Below are positions 14,801 through 29,800 of a stretch of 64,000 nt of DNA, piece after piece (the first letter of the stretch is position 1; each line of letters starts with the position of its first letter). The position numbers and the translations under genes were made by a program. The notes under the pieces were generated by a model, which worked only from the letters and a program-made list of their open reading frames with translations, was not told the DNA's origin and did no database searches. This stretch comes from Malurus cyaneus samueli. Its lineage: Eukaryota; Chordata; Aves; Passeriformes; Maluridae. The stretch spans positions 307,726 through 371,725 of the forward strand of contig VKON01000207.1 of assembly GCA_009741485.1 (NCBI GenBank). The letters run 5' to 3'.

Positions 14801-17800
14801 TAAAGGGCTCTAATTGCAGTTGTGGCGTTCATCTGTAATTCACTTGAGCTGAAAAACTCATTATCTATCTACACCAAAGCCTTTGGTTAGGAAAAGAATC
14901 TTAGAAGTGTAATTGTTGAGTGAGATATACAGTAGTTTCTCAGAAAGTATTTTTGTGGTTTCCTTCTCTCTGTCCAGATTAAGGAGATGCTGTTAGTTTT
15001 GGGTGCATTCAGGTGATGGAAGGTGATAAAAGGCTTCCTGTTCTACGTCAGGAGCAGGATTGGCTTAATTTCTTTACTGTAGTTAGCCAAACTCTTACAG
15101 CATAATCCAGCATAACTCTTCCATTTTGAGATAAAGATTACACTAAGTCAGCTTGAATGACCATACATGTCTGCTTACATCCCCAGCCCTATGAAAAATG
15201 TGAAGTTCACTGGGTAAAATAAGCTAAACCACTTCTTCTCTAACCTATGTTGTGTTGCACTACCAGAATAAACCTGGAACACTTCAAAAGCAAGATAACT
15301 GGTCCCTTACCTGGACTCACAGCCTGTTTTTCCTGAACCACCATTCCTTTCCTTTTCAGCCACAGATGTTATGTGTGGAAAGCTATGAAGTGGCAGTCAT
15401 GTACAGCTGGTGCTAGTCATCTAGTCAGTTAATTATGTTAACTCACCTTTTCTACTTTCTTTTCCTTCAATGTAATGCACATTGAAGTCCCAGAATTTAA
15501 TTGGATTCACTGCTTTGTTTCTTTCATCATAACATGCAAAATTTAAATACCAGAATGATACGTGAATGAAGGCTACCTTTTCAATATTTTAAAATATTTC
15601 CTGATTTTTCAGGTGTTTACATTGAAGTTTGTCTATTATGAGTGTTCCCTGCTTATTTGAGAGTTTTTTAAGTATTCCAGATAGTCAGAAATGATACTAA
15701 ACAGTTCAGCACCAATTCATCAAGTCTCTTCACTTTCATTTCTCTAACTGTAAATTGCATAAGGACTTATTCAAATAAATAAATAATGTGGCTGGAAAAT
15801 CCAAAGCCATAGCATTTTTAGTAGNNNNNNNNNNNNNNNNNNNNNNNNNTCCACTCCAAGAGCTGGAAGCCATCTATGCAGGACTTTCAGACAAGTTTTC
15901 AACAATAATTTTCTAGATATACAAATATATTCCAGGTTCTGCAGACACATAACTTTATAAATCTTGTTCATTTCAGAGATACCACAACATTCAGCTATTA
16001 ACTCCGGCACTGTAGCGTACTGAAAGTGACATCTAAGCTCCCATTACATTTTTCACACTGCTACAATGCATTAAACAATGCAAGACAACTCAACATTTTA
16101 TTATTAAATATCACAATGCATGGTTTTTTTGACTTTAAAATAACATTGGCAATAACCATAATCAAGCCTTTGAGGGTGAAAAGCATATGCCCTAAGAAGT
16201 CAGCCAAATTATATGAATAACCTGACTTCAAACAGAGCATTCAAAAAAACTTCCAATTTTGCTATATTAGACACCACAGTGATTTCATGCCTCCTGCTGC
16301 ATAAAGTACAGATAGATTCAATCTGAAGCACATAGTCACCTGAGATGATATTAAACATCCTTGGGTTCAGGATAGCAGGACAAATCAGTCGAAGAAAAAC
16401 AAAGCCACTGAAATGGAAAGAAAATTGTATTTTGTTCAAAAACCATGAGAAAATTAATGTAAAATTGTGTAGTCTTTCAGGAGTAAAGTTAATTTGGGAT
16501 CTTGTTGAGACAAACACCAAGCAACTAGTCTCTGCTCTGCCAAAGTATCAGTTAAGATCATGGTGCTATGAATTGCAGTGAAATCTGAAAGAATAGGCAC
16601 CTCAATTTCCCTGTAATAGTGAACTATTTAAATAGTGTAGGAAGAACTTAATTGCCAAGTAATAACAAGGCCAATCCCAGATCATGCTGGCTCAAAAAGG
16701 AAGAGCCCCTTGGTCTCTGACCTCCCAAAAGTCTTCACTGTCTGCTACTTCAAGTCATCCACCCCACAGCTACCTACTTCCCAAAGTTATCACAAGCTGG
16801 AGTGCAGGAGTGGGTAGGCAAAAGAATCCTCTCCTGACAGAACACACCTTTACGTCAGTTTCAGCTGATCAATTATGGTGATGATAGTACAGTTCAGTGG
16901 AAAAATAAGGGATCTAGTACTTTCCACCATGAAAGAACTGCTGCTATCTAAAAAGCTGGAAAAAGTGTTCTAATTAAGGAACTATGAATTAATGGAACAG
17001 GAACCCCGAACAGGCTCCAGCAGCATGAGAAAGATCTGCCTGTTAATACCACAAATAAAAATCATCCACTAAGGTCAACCTAAATTCTAGCTAATTGCTG
17101 TACAATGAAGTGGCATACAGATGAACTAAATCAATCTAAAACAACGGTAATTTTGTCCTTGGACATCACCAGCAAGCTGGTTTTCAGTACAGCAATACCA
17201 GAAAAAAAAAAATAGGAAAAGAGGAAGGAAACTTACACTACCTTGTCTATTGTTAAGTACACAGTGATGGAAATGTCCACATTACTTGAAAGTGAACAAA
17301 CAGCAGTGAGGTTAATGCACCTTCTGGAAGTCCAAGAACACCTAGTATGTTCTGTTATAGATATGTCTTACATCTCTAAGAACTACAAGTTCTGGGCTGG
17401 TAAGAAAATAGTTCTTGGCCAGAGGTTAATTTAAAATACTTTTGGTGGCGACAATTTAAATCTATGAATAAGTAATTAATTTTGAAATCATAGTGCATAC
17501 ACCAATCTCTTTCTTAAAGTGCCCAATGATGAAGGCCAACAAAGTACAAATCTAGCAGAGACCCTGCTGATAGGGAAGATCTGATACTTATCTTTGTCAA
17601 CCTGCCTAAATTAAGACTGACCAAATATCTACATGGGAGTTTTACAGCCAGAGAGAAATGGCAGCACATTCTGACAAATACAATAGGGAAGATATTCAGA
17701 TATCAAAAATTTGTCCATCTGGTTCTGAATATTTAATCACTCTTAAACCAAAAGCAGTGCAATGAAAAGTAATAAACATCACTGCAAGCCATGAAACTGC

Positions 17801-20800
17801 AGTCTAGAGAGAGATTTCAAGTGTATCCACTTGTGAAAATGGAACACTACCAAAGCAAGTGATAAAGTATTTTTATCATCCAGTGGAGACCACTGGGAAA
17901 ACTGAAAGTGAGCTGTGTGTCCACTAAGGAAAGTCACATGGTCCTCTTCAGAGCTGGGAGGTACAGAAAGATACAGAATTCATTATTGAGCCTTACAGCC
18001 TTCCAACAGCTTAGCCCCTCAGAGTATAAGGAGCTCTCACAGTAGGAGCAGTATACATTTGAAGCCAATGCCGCTTCATAGTATGGAACACATAAGGCTT
18101 TTGGCGTTAAAATGATAAATACAAGCTCAAGACAAATCCTCCGAAAATGCCTTCATGGGATATTAACTTCTGCCAACCGTTCAACTGTCTGACTTCCAAA
18201 AAAAGAAGACTTAGGCTCTGATACCCTTAAAAACCCTGGCATCTAGAAAAAGTGTCAAGATCACATCTTTGTTCAAAGTTTTTGTTTGACCTACCCCGGC
18301 AATGAACAGAGTTAGAAGAACTTTTGCATTGCACTGGCTTAATAACTTAGACTGAAGTTCTGGTGGCTGGTGTGAGTTCAAAAGAGCCAGGTTAAGTAAG
18401 CTCCACAACATTTTCAGATGACCTCCAGAATATTTCGACATTATTGGGTTGTAGTATTGTAAATTCGAAGTTAAAACCATTAAGTAAAACTATATTGACC
18501 TCTATATTACATAATTTTATTCTGGCAAGGCTCTAAGAACAAGACCAAGAATCCAGCAAGCTCAACCTTTATCTGGGACATTGTGCTTTAGCATCATAAA
18601 TATCTTAAACACTGTTGCAACGTGTGTAAGTATAAAGTTTTGTCACTAAAAGAAAACATAGGTAAGTACACTGAAGTATGTATTCAACAAGGCTTGAAAG
18701 AAATATTTCCAGAATAAGGTTGACAAGTAACTTACCTAACAACTCTGGTTCTCATGGTAGTATTAGCTGGCCATTTGTTTTGAACAGACTTCTGCAGGCA
18801 CCCATAAATATACCTCAATGTCCTGCAGAAATAGTAGCTAATTACTCGTTCCATTAAACTTACAGAATCAAAAATGCTGGTTAGAAATGATGTAGACCAA
18901 CCTCCTACTTGATGCAGAACTGTTATCAACTTTACATTAACAGTGTAGCCAAATCTTACATTAACTTTAACTAAGAGTTAATTTTTAAGTTAAAAATCTA
19001 TTAAAAATCTAAGGTTTTACTACAAATATATTTATAAATTACAAGGAAAACCCATTTTTACAATTCTGTAATCATTCAGATGTGCTTTATATGTTTTGTA
19101 ACTGTCTCCTTAAGTAGATTTTCCTTTTTGAAAAAAGACCATTCTGATGGTTGATTTTTTAGTTTCTCTCTTAACTAAACCAATTCTTTTTACAATAGCT
19201 GCATAGCGAGAAAAGCTAAAAAGTTAAGCAACACAGCAAGAGTCCTCTCCCATTTAAACCACAAATTTCTTTTTTTTGTTTTTATTTCAGAAAATGTTGA
19301 TCACTGCATCATATACTTAAAAGAAGTGCAATTTTCAATGCTAATCTTACCAGCACAGACACAAGAGAAACTTCCATGCTACTCTAATGTCTCAAACTTG
19401 AGGGTTTCATATACTTATTAGCTAATGACACTGTGAAAGGATAATGCACTATCAACTTTTTATTAGATGATTCAAATGTGAGGTATGAAAACAAGTTACT
19501 TTACCAATTAAAGCAAGTGGGGAAAAAAATAACGTACGCATTCCCTAGAGGACAAAAACAGGCATGGCATGGTAACATTATACCTGCCTGTTTTTTTAAT
19601 ATGCTGTTAACAATTCCATCTCTTTCTCAGAGACAGACTGACAAATATGTCGTTGTTTGCTAACTACCATAGTTTTACCTGTTTGTAAAAATATGAGATT
19701 AATTAGTTTTTACTATTTTTTATCCTGATCTTCTGTGTCTGGTAGTTTGTCCTTAAAAGATAAACAAATGTGCCAGCCAGAGCTTTTATAAAAAGCACTA
19801 TTAATTCCCAGAAGTGTTATTTTTCCCGCATCTATACTCCTCTGTGTCTATACGACAACCCTAAGATGTATCGAGTAAGAGTTAAATTTTAATCACTGAA
19901 ACAGGAATTTTCAAACATAAATCTGAAAAGAAAAGTGCAAACTTACGGGGGCAGTATCTCTGCAGCCATGAATATCTTCTCGACCAATTCTGAAAGTATA
20001 CTGAGTAGATGTGCCAAATTAGTGTTTACATCTTCATTTTTTTCTAACTTCGAGGGATTTAACTAAAACAGAGAAGATGACAGGATTTCTTCTTCTATCT
20101 AGAACTACATATATATATACTTTCCTAATATACACACTGCTATTTTAAAGCCAATATTCTGTTGCGGTGTAAGTCTCTTACAGAACTTAGCCTCTTTCAG
20201 TGGCAGGACAGGAAATGTGAAGCAACATTTTAAGTTCTAATACACATATATGGTTTTCAACAGCTTGGACATTTATCACTTTTCTTCTGCATGACTTTTT
20301 TGTCTCTCTCAATCCAAATTTCTGACAACTCCCATCCTTTCCACAATGAAGCTGAAGTGAAGGAGTTAGGGCAGTAATTTTAAAAAGAGTTACAGGATCA
20401 GTAACAACCATTTAATATCAGGAATTTTATCATTAAAATAGAAGTTCAGACCTTGATTTCTAAGGTATCTTGTATTTAAGAAGACTTACTTATATTAGGA
20501 CATTCAGTAACAGCTACATAATGCCTACAACTGATAAGTAATTAAAACAAATTTTGATTTAAAAACTTAGTAAGCTCTACTATGAATATTGTTGGAAGCC
20601 AAATCCAGAAAAAAAATTTAAAATCTCTTCATGAATTCAGTTCCTGTATATCTAGTGTAAATGAAGTCTAGTTCTGAGACATTAATAAATGTCTCTAAAA
20701 CAAATATTTAATGTAAATGTAACATTTAACAACCACTGGATTACTGTGTCAACAACATCTTTAAGAACACACTTAAAGGTATCACCTCACAGGACTGCTT

Positions 20801-23800
20801 GCTCTCCATTATCTTTAATATGGAGTCTTTCAGCGCATGATGAACAAAACTAGTTGCAGTGGCTTTCATATACTGCTCCATAAGAGTGCTTGCTAAAGTG
20901 GTGGCACGGAACAAGGTAGTAGCTTCATCTGAAAAAAGAAATTGGAAACAAAAAAATTGAGAAAAGGAGGCAACAAAAGGAGAGGAAGAACATGTTTACT
21001 CTTTGACATAAGCTGCAACTAAAGCAGGAGAAAATGAAGACAGCAACCAGAACTCTTCCCACCCCACCTGCCCAGAATTCCCGTAAACCTTCATGTGATT
21101 TAGTGCAGTACCTTCCATGCTTATCTCTCTGTCATTTAGTGTTCGTAACAACAAGGACTCAAGCTTTTCATGAAGAAAAATCTTCAGTAAAATGCCAGCC
21201 AACAGTGTTCTATCTTGTCCACAAACATGTGACAAGGCATAGACTACATGAAGTTCTTTCTGGAGTATAAGCTGAAAGAAAAACAATTTTAAAATATTCA
21301 GAAGCTTTTCCTAACATGTAACAGCTTTGAAAAAATATATCTATATCCATATATAGATGTCATTTTAAAAATTATTTGATTACATCAACTGTAAGATCTG
21401 AGATCTGTCTCAACCAATGAAAGAAAAAAAAAGAGTTCCGACAGATAAATCAAGGACAGCTATGAGAGTTCATACCTCTTTAAACTCACTGTACTCTTCT
21501 TCTGGCATGATCTTCTCCATGGAATATCGTGCTCGAACACGCAAAGATCCTGGCTCAATACCCTTTAATGGTACATGGGAACTGAGCTGAAACCACTCAT
21601 CTGTAGCATGTCCTTTTTGTAATCGGCTTAACTGGCAACGCATAAACACTTAAAGAAAAAAAGCATTGTTCAGGTACATTATCTCCATCAAGAAAGTGCT
21701 ACTACTGAATAAAAAAATCACTATATTTTTAGCACGTCATCTTATTTCAGAAAAAAAATACTAGTAAGATTAAACAAGTTTTTCATCAATATATTAATGG
21801 GTTCTCTCTTCAATAGCTTAACAGAGTCCAGTAAACTGAAAAATAAATATATGGCATTTTGTAAAGAATGTATACATATAAATTCAAACATACCACACAA
21901 ATGTTGCAACACCCAAGAAAAGTAAGTAACATGGTGCTACCCTGCAAATCGAGATAGCAGTCAGAAACTGAAAAACAGGTTAAATCTTTAGAATTCACAA
22001 TTCCCTTTCCAGCCTTGGGCTGACACCACCATTAAGTCTGCTCCTATTTGTCACTACAGTGTTGCTATGGTATTCCCGAACACTGACATCCGTATTTCTT
22101 TTATAATACTTCCAATCTAAGCAACACTTTATGTATATTAGGTTAAAAAGTGTTTCCAAGCACTTGATGATTAAGTAATGACAATCAGCTCAAGAATGGC
22201 AAATCATAAACTGATGGTGTTGGTACATTGAACTTGCCAAGCAGTGATCTGGACTGCAGCTGAAGTCGGATACAGCAGCTGGCTAGCAGGCTACAGCAGC
22301 TGGGACAGAGCACAGGCCCATCCAGAGCAGGTACATGTACTCCTGAGTGAAGGGTTTTTACCCAGGAAGAGCACAGGCCCAGGCACTTTCAGATGCAACA
22401 GTGTGTCTGGAACACTCACTATGCTCCAAGAGGAGTCTGCGATTAGTTTTACATTTACCCTATCAGTGTGCACCTCTCAGTCAAACAACCACTCTTTCCT
22501 TGACTCTCAAAGGTACTTGCTTTTACTTTCCTCACATGAAAAACAACAAAAAAAAGCCCATAAAGATTATGTTTTTTTTCCACAGAACAGAAACTGTCAG
22601 TGGTTCCAGCAGACTTCTCATTGCCCCAGTGCTGCAGCAATACATAGCAGGATAAAATTTGATACTGGAACAGAAAAAAGACCACATTTATAATGCTCCA
22701 TTCAAGACAATCCAGCTGCCTATTTAATATTCTTTGGAGTTCATAAACTGATAAAAGTTAATGGATTTAAACCAGTCAAATAACATGAAAAACAATCCAT
22801 CACCATGTGCTACTTATCACCAGTATGGACAGGATTATGTCATTAGCCTACGTAATAAATTGATTTTCCTAGAATATTTCTCACTGGCACCAAAGCCAAG
22901 AATGCACAACTGAGAAATGTGCTTTTCTTCTTACTTGCTTGCACATGTAAAGCCCGTGTGCCACAGCAAGAGGAATGGTGAATGAAACACAGGACCCAGA
23001 ATAAAGTGATTATTTAATTTTTCCCTGTAGTTATAGCAGTACTTCATAGCTATAATGTAAATACTAAAATTTGATTTTGATTAAGGAAAAAAAAAGATCA
23101 TAACAAATATCTGTACAAGGACCACAGAATAGTAATCATAATTCATACAAAATAACTTTAAGTAATAAGACTTTTTTCTTGTTTATCAGGTTACACTGAA
23201 TTGGTAGGCTCCTTTCAGTAAGAGACTTCTACTCAACATGAACTAATTTGAAATTAATCACCAAAGTGTAAATGAAACCAGAACCTCCACACCAATTCAA
23301 TACTGTGTGGTCCTGCAAGACTTAGTAATTCAACTATCAATAGTAGCAGATGAAGTTAACACATGGATGCTGAAATACCCTCTAAATCAACAGTGCATTT
23401 ACTTTCATTTTTTTAAATGGTTTGTGGCAGTGTGATGGAAAGACACCTTCCACTAGCCAGTTGCTCCAAGCCTCATCCAGCTTGACCTCAGCACTTCTAG
23501 GGACTGGGGCAATTCCAATGCCAGCCTCTCGGCACTGTGCCAGTGCCTCTTCTATGAGATGTACAGTGATGTACAAATTAAGGATATGGACAAGATAAAT
23601 GTTGTCTGAGGACTCACTCAAAAAGTGATATAGCATGAACATTGCAAATCCACCATCTGTGCAGACACTGTAAAAAATCCACAGCAGCTGGAGTTAGCCA
23701 GTTTCCATTGAGTTGTTATGCAGCTTGATTTATTTTAAAACTTTTCACTTATAAAATAATTTATGCTAGACTTACAGTACACAAAGACCAAACAATACCT

Positions 23801-26800
23801 ATTTATAAAATGGTTTAATGAATGCATGCATGCTGATACATGATCAATAAATTACTCAACTCAAATTATTTACTGTTGTAAACATTTACAAAAGCATTGT
23901 GATTTATCTGGATACACAGATACAGATACAGTTCTTGATAGAAGAACCATTCAGACTGAATCAGTGGCACATCAGAAAAATAAAGCTGACAAGATCTCTT
24001 CTCCATATTCTCTTTTAACATAATTCCAACAAGAGAAACAGCTTGGTATAAAAAGTGTACAGTAAAGGTTGTTCCTACCATAACATCAAATTCTGGAAAC
24101 TGTAAATGCAAGTTAAAAAGTGGTTGAAACAGTCAAAAGTCATAATTATTGTAACCAGTCAGAAATTACAGTAAAATGTTATCCAGTTATAGGCAGTTGT
24201 CAGAATACCACCTTTCTTTTCATGTCAGTTGATAATTATTTTCCAACCAGACAGCAAAAACTTTGGCAATCAGAGGTGCTGAAAATTTTAAAGTTCAAGA
24301 CAGAGTCACAGCATTTTCTCTGTAGAAGGTGGCTCAGAGGTTGTGAAAACTGTTTCCAAGTGGAAAAAAAAAGTGCAAATGTCCTGCACAGATAGCTTAA
24401 AAAAAGCTGCTGGTACAATCATTCACCAACAGGATCTTTGTTTCCTTTTTGCATAGTTCACACATCACTGGGAATGTGACAGGGTGTGCTATTTTTGGCA
24501 AGAGCAAGAAGAAAGTGATACTGATGTGAGTTGCCATGTTGGGCATGCTGGATCCGTGCAGAATTCAGGTTAGAGGGCTGCTACCTGATGTTGTTAGACA
24601 CCGAATACTGATTTTGTTTTTGTGTAGCAGTTCAGTAATGGCAAAAGCTTCTTAAGAACGTGCTGTAAGAGAGAGTGTGTCAGTAAACCCACATTAGCTA
24701 CTGGAGACAGAAAGTCCTCCCGAGCATCATTTTCAGCATCAGCCTATGAGACCTGTGACTACATAAATACATTACTGAAAACAATACGGAGTCATAGGAT
24801 AGTCTTAAAACAATGTCATGAATTTGCCTTTATTCCATGGATCTTGCTGCTCTGTGTTAATAAGGAGGCAGAGAAAGTTACACCTAGGTTTGCCAGCTGA
24901 GTTTGCCAAGCTTAAAAGTGTGTAACAGTAAATCAGCTGTCTTAAAAGTGTAACAGGTAAATTGCTTAGCTGGCAAACTAACAGAAATGACATGTTAGTA
25001 GAAAGCTAAACAAAGGATTTAGTTCTCAACTGAAGAAAAATCAAGATCTGAATCTAAGACCCAGAGAGCCTGTCAGGAGACAGTAATTTTGGGTTTAGGA
25101 TTCCTGGAAACAAAAAATCCCCAAACCTACTTGATTTGTAACATGAAGGAACAAAACTATGGATATGGACTAAGTATTTCCTTCACAGCTAAAAACTTGT
25201 GGTGAAATACAGCATCAGTCGTACTGCTGGAGAAATACTACAGAAGAATCTCGGTATTAAGGAGTACAGACATAGCACCTCACCTGTAATCTGTTAACTC
25301 ACCTGCATCACCCTCGCTCATTGCTGAGTGTCCGAAGCTCATCTGAGTGTGCCACACAGATCTCATGCAAAGCTGCCAGTCACGGGAGAGGTCAGTTCGA
25401 GAGTGCTCTGTAGTGTCTGGAAGCTCAGGAACATTCTTCAACAAAACATAAGACCAATTTGCTCTTTTCCAGCTAACCTTCAGTCATTTCTGTTACAAAT
25501 AATCTATTTGTTTTCTTCTCTCCACAGGCATGTGTTGGGAGATATTGCAATTTATATTCCTAGGAGGATTCTTACTAGAAGATCTGTTTTGCTCTATTAC
25601 CTGACCTGACCAGAACCTACAGCATGGAACTCAAACCTAAATGAAGGGAATCCATCCATTAGGAGCTTTTTTTAATCTAAGTGAGGAACAGCGACAAATT
25701 CAGCAAAACCTGCTATAGCTATAACTAATCATAAATCAGTAATGCTGCAAATTAAATGGCAGAGTAATCCACAGGTATTTCAAACGAACAGTTAACAGAG
25801 ACCTCATACAAAATCTGTCATTTAAAAGAAAACTGATGTATACAGTATGCAGAAGTTGTGATTTAATCAGAAAAGGATGAAACCTGGAATCTACTCAAAT
25901 TTTCCATTTGATCAAAATTCTGAGATCATTTCTAATACTTTAAAAGAACATAATTCACGGTGCTTAGCACACTTTTTTTCATGGGTTTTTAAATTAGTTA
26001 TTATTGGCATTAAAATACATACACATAACGTGGTGACCTACTTGCTGTTATAGCTATCACACACACAAAGCAGTCCCACTTCAAAAGGACTCCGGACAGC
26101 AGTTCACTTTCAAACTACAACTCGTAGATGCATGCAGTGAAACTCTGGCCAATGCTTACTGAAATTAGCCTAACATTTTTAAGCAAAAATTAATTTCGGT
26201 CTCTGGCAAAACCATGTGACAAGTTATATGTAAAAATTTTTGGTTTAAACTGGTTTGGAAGGTTTGAATTTTGGCCAAAACTTTATTTTCATAGCTAAAA
26301 TCACTTGAGCTTCTCACATTTACAGAGGCACTAAAAGTAAAGTCCTGTATGATAAACTAGCAATTTAAACATGCATAAAAATGTACTCAGATGAAAGCAT
26401 TCAAAATTGTGTGGAAACTGATACACCGTTGAGTTAGTTAATAAGAGGCGTAAAGAATTTGAATTACACTCCTGCTACATAACTTCAGCAAACTTTTTTT
26501 AATCACTTACCCCAAGTTCATCAAGAACATGATCATTCGATGTTTGTTGCTCTTGATGAATGGATTTACCCCTTCCATATATGGCTCTAGTAATTTTAGA
26601 AAGTATTAACAAATCAATTCCAAGATAATTGTCACACCTGACGCAAACACAGTGCGTTTGGGCAAATGACACTAAAAAATAAGTATGTAATTGGAATTTT
26701 ATTATCTTTTTTCAAGTGAATTTCTAATGTGTGGTTTGCAGCCAGTCAAAAGACATAGAATTCAGTATTTTCTTGTATTCAGAAAGATTAAGATCTGTGA

Positions 26801-29800
26801 TTCAGAATTTTCTTACACATGCACAAAATATGAATTTATATTAAGATGAGTATCTCTAATACTTGTTTGCAGTGAACAGATGCTCTATGTGCAAGTATAA
26901 TCAGAACAATTGCTTCTTCCCTGTTTTGTCATTAATTCTTACATTCCAAGTTGTGTGTCAAGAGAAATAACTTTCTAATGCCAGCCTGAAGCTATGTTAA
27001 TTGTGCTTAGGTCAACAGATTTATTTTTAGCTGTGTGTCAGCCTGGAAATTAAGATCAATTACAGCTGGCATTGTTTTAGTGTTTTAATAGAAACTTCCT
27101 TGAGAGGTTGGGCTTTTAAGAGCAATATGTACACTTACTCACAGCTTTAATTATGTTAGCAGTACAACAGGAGAGCTTTGAAGTTTTATGTCACAGAAAA
27201 CACTAGTCTAAGGGTGAAAAGCAAGGTCAAAGGGAGAAGAAAGTCAGAGGTCTGCATGAGAAAATAGCAAGAGATTTTTGTGTGCATTACACAGGAACAT
27301 GTGAAAAGTATACTGAACACACATTCTAGATGTTCTCATGTATGAAATTATTCACCTTAGCTCCAAATTCAACAGATTAGCTAAATTCTGCAAGACTTGG
27401 CGACCAGCGTCAGCGTTCTTGCAGCAATGGGGAAGGAGAATCTGGCAGGAATGCAAAGTAAAGAGTCACTGGCTATGCAATTTAAAATAACAGCAGTCAC
27501 ATAAAAATGAAGTTCTCCCATTCATATTTTAATGTAATTTTTTAATATCACAAGCTGCATGTGAAAGATATCAGTTGGTAAAATCAAATATAATGTTTTG
27601 TATGTCCAAAATACATGTTAATCTGATCATCTGGTTCCACACAGAACAAGGCAAAATATGTTCGTAAGAGTTACATGAAATAATAACAATTTTTTCAAAA
27701 CTGGAGCAGTTGTATTGAAAGGAGATTACTTGTTAAAATAAACGTTTACCTTTGAAATAAAAAAGACATTTAAATTTTCTGTATTTGCTTATATCCACAT
27801 AAGTGGGCCCTGACAAGTCAATACTTTGAAGCTACTGGCAGCAGGAAAAAAGTGAACGTTCATGCAGTCATGGCCTGTCTTTCCATGAAACTGTAGTCAC
27901 TGAGACTATAAATACTTACGTTAACCACTTAAGTCAGTTAGAAATCTCTTTTCCATCAAGCGATGTTACCCAGCAGTATCTCACAAAATACATTGCTTTC
28001 CCATAAAGGTAAATCACCGGATTAAAAGCATTCCACTGACAGGGTTATAAGGTCTGTAAGTTTGCCTTTACTGCAGTCACAAATACTAGCTGGAGGTAAC
28101 TCAGCAGGATTGTAATGGACAAGCTTAAAAGGCATTACTCAATTTTTAAAAGCAATGGGGAAAGGAGAATCTGTTTACACGCGCAGTCACAGTGCAACCC
28201 AAGTTAGGTGGTACCTAACTTGCAAACTATCCAAAGATAATAAAATGCTAAAATATCACTTGTTCTAGGCCTTGTTTCTCAAATGGTTTCTCCAAAGCAT
28301 CTACATAAATTATTACTGTGCGAGAGAGAGAAAGGAACTTTATTTACACAGTCCATCTCATTTAGAACTGTTTAATAACTGATGATAGAAAACATGCACA
28401 TTGTCTAAATGCTGTCTCTAAATAAAGGAAAAGAATGCTTTTCTGAATATGATTTTTTATTTTCTCCTGTATTTCCTCCTGTTTTTCTCCCTTTCTGAAG
28501 CCTACCCCTCTCTCATCTTTAAGATTCGTTTTTAAGACTGACTGTATTCAGTGAGTCAAAACACCACTCCAAGAGCTGGAAGCCATCTATGCAGGACTTT
28601 CAGACAAGTTTTCAACAATATTTCTAGATATACAAATATATTCCAGGTTCTGCAGACACATAACTTTATAAATCTTGTTCATTTCAGAGATACCACAACA
28701 TTCAGCTATTAACTCCGGCACTGTAGCGTACTGAAAGTGACATCTAAGCTCCCATTACATTTTTCACACTGCTACAATGCATTAAACAATGCAAGACAAC
28801 TCAACATTTATATTATTAAATATCACAATGCATGGTTTTTTTGACTTTAAAATAACATTGGCAATAACCATAATCAAGCCTTTGAGGGTGAAAAGCATAT
28901 GCCCTAAGAAGTCAGCCAAATTATATGAATAACCTGACTTCAAACAGAGCATTCAAAAAAACTTCCAATTTTGCTATATTAGACACCACAGTGATTTCAT
29001 GCCTCCTGCTGCATAAAGTACAGATAGATTCAATCTGAAGCACATAGTCACCTGAGATGATATTAAACATCCTTGGGTTCAGGATAGCAGGACAAATCAG
29101 TCGAAGAAAAACAAAGCCACTGAAATGGAAAGAAAATTGTATTTTGTTCAAAACCATGAGAAAATTAATGTAAAATTGTGTAGTCTTTCAGGAGTAAAGT
29201 TAATTTGGGATCTTGTTGAGACAAACACCAAGCAACTAGTCTCTGCTCTGCCAAAGTATCAGTTAAGATCATGGTGCTATGAATTGCAGTGAAATCTGAA
29301 AGAATAGGCACCTCAATTTCCCTGTAATAGTGAACTATTTAAATAGTGTAGGAAGAACTTAATTGCCAAGTAATAACAAGGCCAATCCCAGATCATGCTG
29401 GCTCAAAAAGGAAGAGCCCCTTGGTCTCTGACCTCCCAAAAGTCTTCACTGTCTGCTACTTCAAGTCATCCACCCCACAGCTACCTACTTCCCAAAGTTA
29501 TCACAAGCTGGAGTGCAGGATGGGTAGGCAAAAGAATCCTCTCCTGACAGAAACACCTTTACGTCAGTTTCAGCTGATCAATTATGGTGATGATAGTACA
29601 GTTCAGTGGAAAAATAAGGGATCTAGTACTTCCACCATGAAAGAACTGCTGCTATCTAAAAAGCTGGAAAAAGTGTTCTAATTAAGGAACTATGAATTAA
29701 TGGAACAGGAACCCCGAACAGGCTCCAGCAGCATGAGAAAGATCTGCCTGTTAATACCACAAATAAAATCATCCACTAAGGTCAACCTAAATTCTAGCTA

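Noticed and set aside
22244..22693. 149-codon open frame on +, repeated at 36199-36648 on -
   Set aside because: Lies in a RASA1 intron, has no similarity I recognise, and is present more than once only because the whole region is copied.
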